A DNA stretch of 6,396 nt from NCBI GenBank assembly GCA_035460965.1, contig DATHWB010000217.1, positions 1 through 6,396 of the forward strand, written 5' to 3'. Source of the DNA: DATHWB01 sp035460965. GTDB taxonomy: Bacteria > Actinomycetota > Acidimicrobiia > Spongiisociales > ZC4RG35. Shown here piece by piece: positions 5,401-6,396 of the stretch (positions within the stretch are counted from its first letter, which is position 1; each line of letters begins with the position of its first letter). A program made the position numbers and the translations under genes. A model generated the notes under the pieces. It did not search any database and was not told the origin of the DNA. It saw only the letters and a program-made list of their open reading frames with translations.

Positions 5401-6396
5401 ATGATGGAAACAGAAACAACTCACACACCGCCGGACGGGGATCGTCCGCTCCGGCGTTCGGCGAGCGACAGGATGCTCGCCGGGGTGGCCGGCGGGATCG
5501 CCCGGCGGCTCGACATCCCTGCCTGGGTGGTACGGGTGGCGTTCGTGGCACTCGCCTTCGGTGGCGGACTCGGCATCGCCCTCTACGTCGCCGGCTGGCT
5601 CCTCATTCCCGAGGACGACAGCGGCGAACCCATCGCCGAAGGGCTCTTCGGCCGGATCCAGGACTCGTCCGGATGGGTCGGAATCCTCCTCGTGGGCCTC
5701 GGAGTCATGATCGTCGCATCGTCGATCGACTTCCTGCGGGGGGACCTGGCGGTCGCCGTGTTCCTCGCAGTGGTCGGCGTGATGCTCTATCGCGGCGATC
5801 TCGGCCGAGGCGAGGACGCCACCCCTGCCCCGTCCGGGGAAGGGTCATCGCCGACCCGTGCTTCGTTCGCCGACGAGGGAGCGCCGCCTGTGCCTCCTCC
5901 ACCGGCACCGCCTGTGGCGGTCGACCCGCCCAGAGCGCCCAAGCCGCTTCGGGAGCCCTCCATCCTGGGTCGCCTGGCGATCGCCCTGGTGTTCATCGCA
6001 ACAGGCGTGATGGCGTTCTTCGACTACGCGGTGTCGACCTTCGACCCCACCCCCCGTCACTACCTGGGTCTGGCGATGGGAATCGTCGGAGCCGCCCTGC
6101 TGATCGGGTCGGTCCTCGGCCGCGCCCGTGGCTTGATCTTCGTGGGCATCATCCTGACGCCCGCCCTGTTGCTCTCTCCGCTGGCCGAGTTCCAGCTGAA
6201 CAGCGGTGTCGGCGAACGCAGGGTCCAACTCGAATCCCCCGACCAGATCGCGCCGACCTACGACCTGGCGATCGGCAGCCTGATCGTCGACCTCCGCGAC
6301 GTCGACTTCGACGGACGCACCGTGGACCTCGACGTGAGCGTCGGCATCGGATCACTGCAGGTGCTCGTCCCCGACGGGGTCGGCGTGCGGGCGGAC
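5401..6396 (+). CDS. PspC-domain multi-TM protein with LiaF/DUF4097-like C-terminal beta domain (3' end cut by window)
   Basis: The frame runs from ATG 5401 (or the adjacent ATG 5404) to the window edge: 332 residues, no stop. An N-terminal PspC domain spans about 17-70 (LRRSASDRMLAGVAGGIARR, then the hydrophobic VVRVAFVALAF...LYVAGWLLIP). Two membrane segments follow (about 92-108 and 115-130). A proline/alanine-rich linker runs 140-185 with PPVPPPPAPP at 162-171. Three more hydrophobic segments lie near 189-208, 222-240 and 244-262. From about 266 begins a beta-rich domain with YDLAIGSLIVDL (287-298) and VSVGIGSLQVLVP (312-324), as in LiaF and DUF4097-type proteins; it is incomplete here. 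The likely role is a membrane sensor or modulator of envelope stress working with the divergent PspC kinase. Its PspC module is closely similar to the kinase's. The role is inference from domains and context. Confidence 0.9.
   Translation, partial: MMETETTHTPPDGDRPLRRSASDRMLAGVAGGIARRLDIPAWVVRVAFVALAFGGGLGIALYVAGWLLIPEDDSGEPIAEGLFGRIQDSSGWVGILLVGLGVMIVASSIDFLRGDLAVAVFLAVVGVMLYRGDLGRGEDATPAPSGEGSSPTRASFADEGAPPVPPPPAPPVAVDPPRAPKPLREPSILGRLAIALVFIATGVMAFFDYAVSTFDPTPRHYLGLAMGIVGAALLIGSVLGRARGLIFVGIILTPALLLSPLAEFQLNSGVGERRVQLESPDQIAPTYDLAIGSLIVDLRDVDFDGRTVDLDVSVGIGSLQVLVPDGVGVRAD

Noticed and set aside
5363..5411. GATGGAAAC occurring twice, 40 bp apart, around the PspC gene start
   Set aside because: Only nine bases, one copy is inside the start of the coding sequence, and no further similarity flanks it; probably chance.
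4363..5424. A 353-codon minus-strand frame across the kinase and the gap
   Set aside because: Arg/Gly/Pro-rich shadow of the kinase gene, extending through the operator region without any recognisable domain.

Overview
The window comes from a high-G+C bacterium, most likely an actinobacterium. Three things point that way: the G/C-rich third codon positions, start codons with -10-like hexamers 6-7 bases upstream and no Shine-Dalgarno site (a leaderless pattern), and PspC-domain histidine kinase / LuxR-type regulator genes typical of Actinomycetota. Acidimicrobiia or a relative is a guess from general look; no marker gene here settles it. The window is almost fully coding, and I see no RNA genes, insertion sequences, phage genes or CRISPR arrays.

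Left part (1-2929): two housekeeping genes diverge from a 65-bp gap. On the minus strand is a glucose-6-phosphate isomerase of the type usually found as the C-terminal half of transaldolase/PGI fusions; here it stands alone, and its 3' end is cut by the window edge. On the plus strand is a complete adenylosuccinate lyase (purB). Each start codon has a -10-like hexamer seven bases upstream, and the implied -35 regions overlap in the middle of the gap.

Right part (2965-6396): four genes look like one cell-envelope stress module of the Lia/Psp kind. They are (1) a small one-TM protein with a LiaF-like repeated beta domain, plus strand; (2) a NarL/LiaR-type response regulator, minus strand; (3) a histidine kinase with an N-terminal PspC domain and about four more membrane segments, minus strand, overlapping the regulator gene by 4 bases; and (4) a divergent PspC protein with several TM segments, a proline-rich linker and a LiaF/DUF4097-like C-terminal beta domain, running off the right edge. 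The kinase and the divergent PspC protein share a clearly related N-terminal module. The small LiaF-like gene and the regulator gene converge with no base between their stop codons.

The 130-bp gap between the kinase and the large PspC protein is the main non-coding signal. It holds a perfect 10+2+10 palindrome whose centre is exactly midway between the two proposed start codons, plus an additional half-site 11 bp downstream. It contains no TA dinucleotide from 5281 to 5400, so it has no classical -10 there. I infer an autoregulatory operator for the encoded response regulator, controlling both divergent genes. Binding and regulation are not shown by the sequence.
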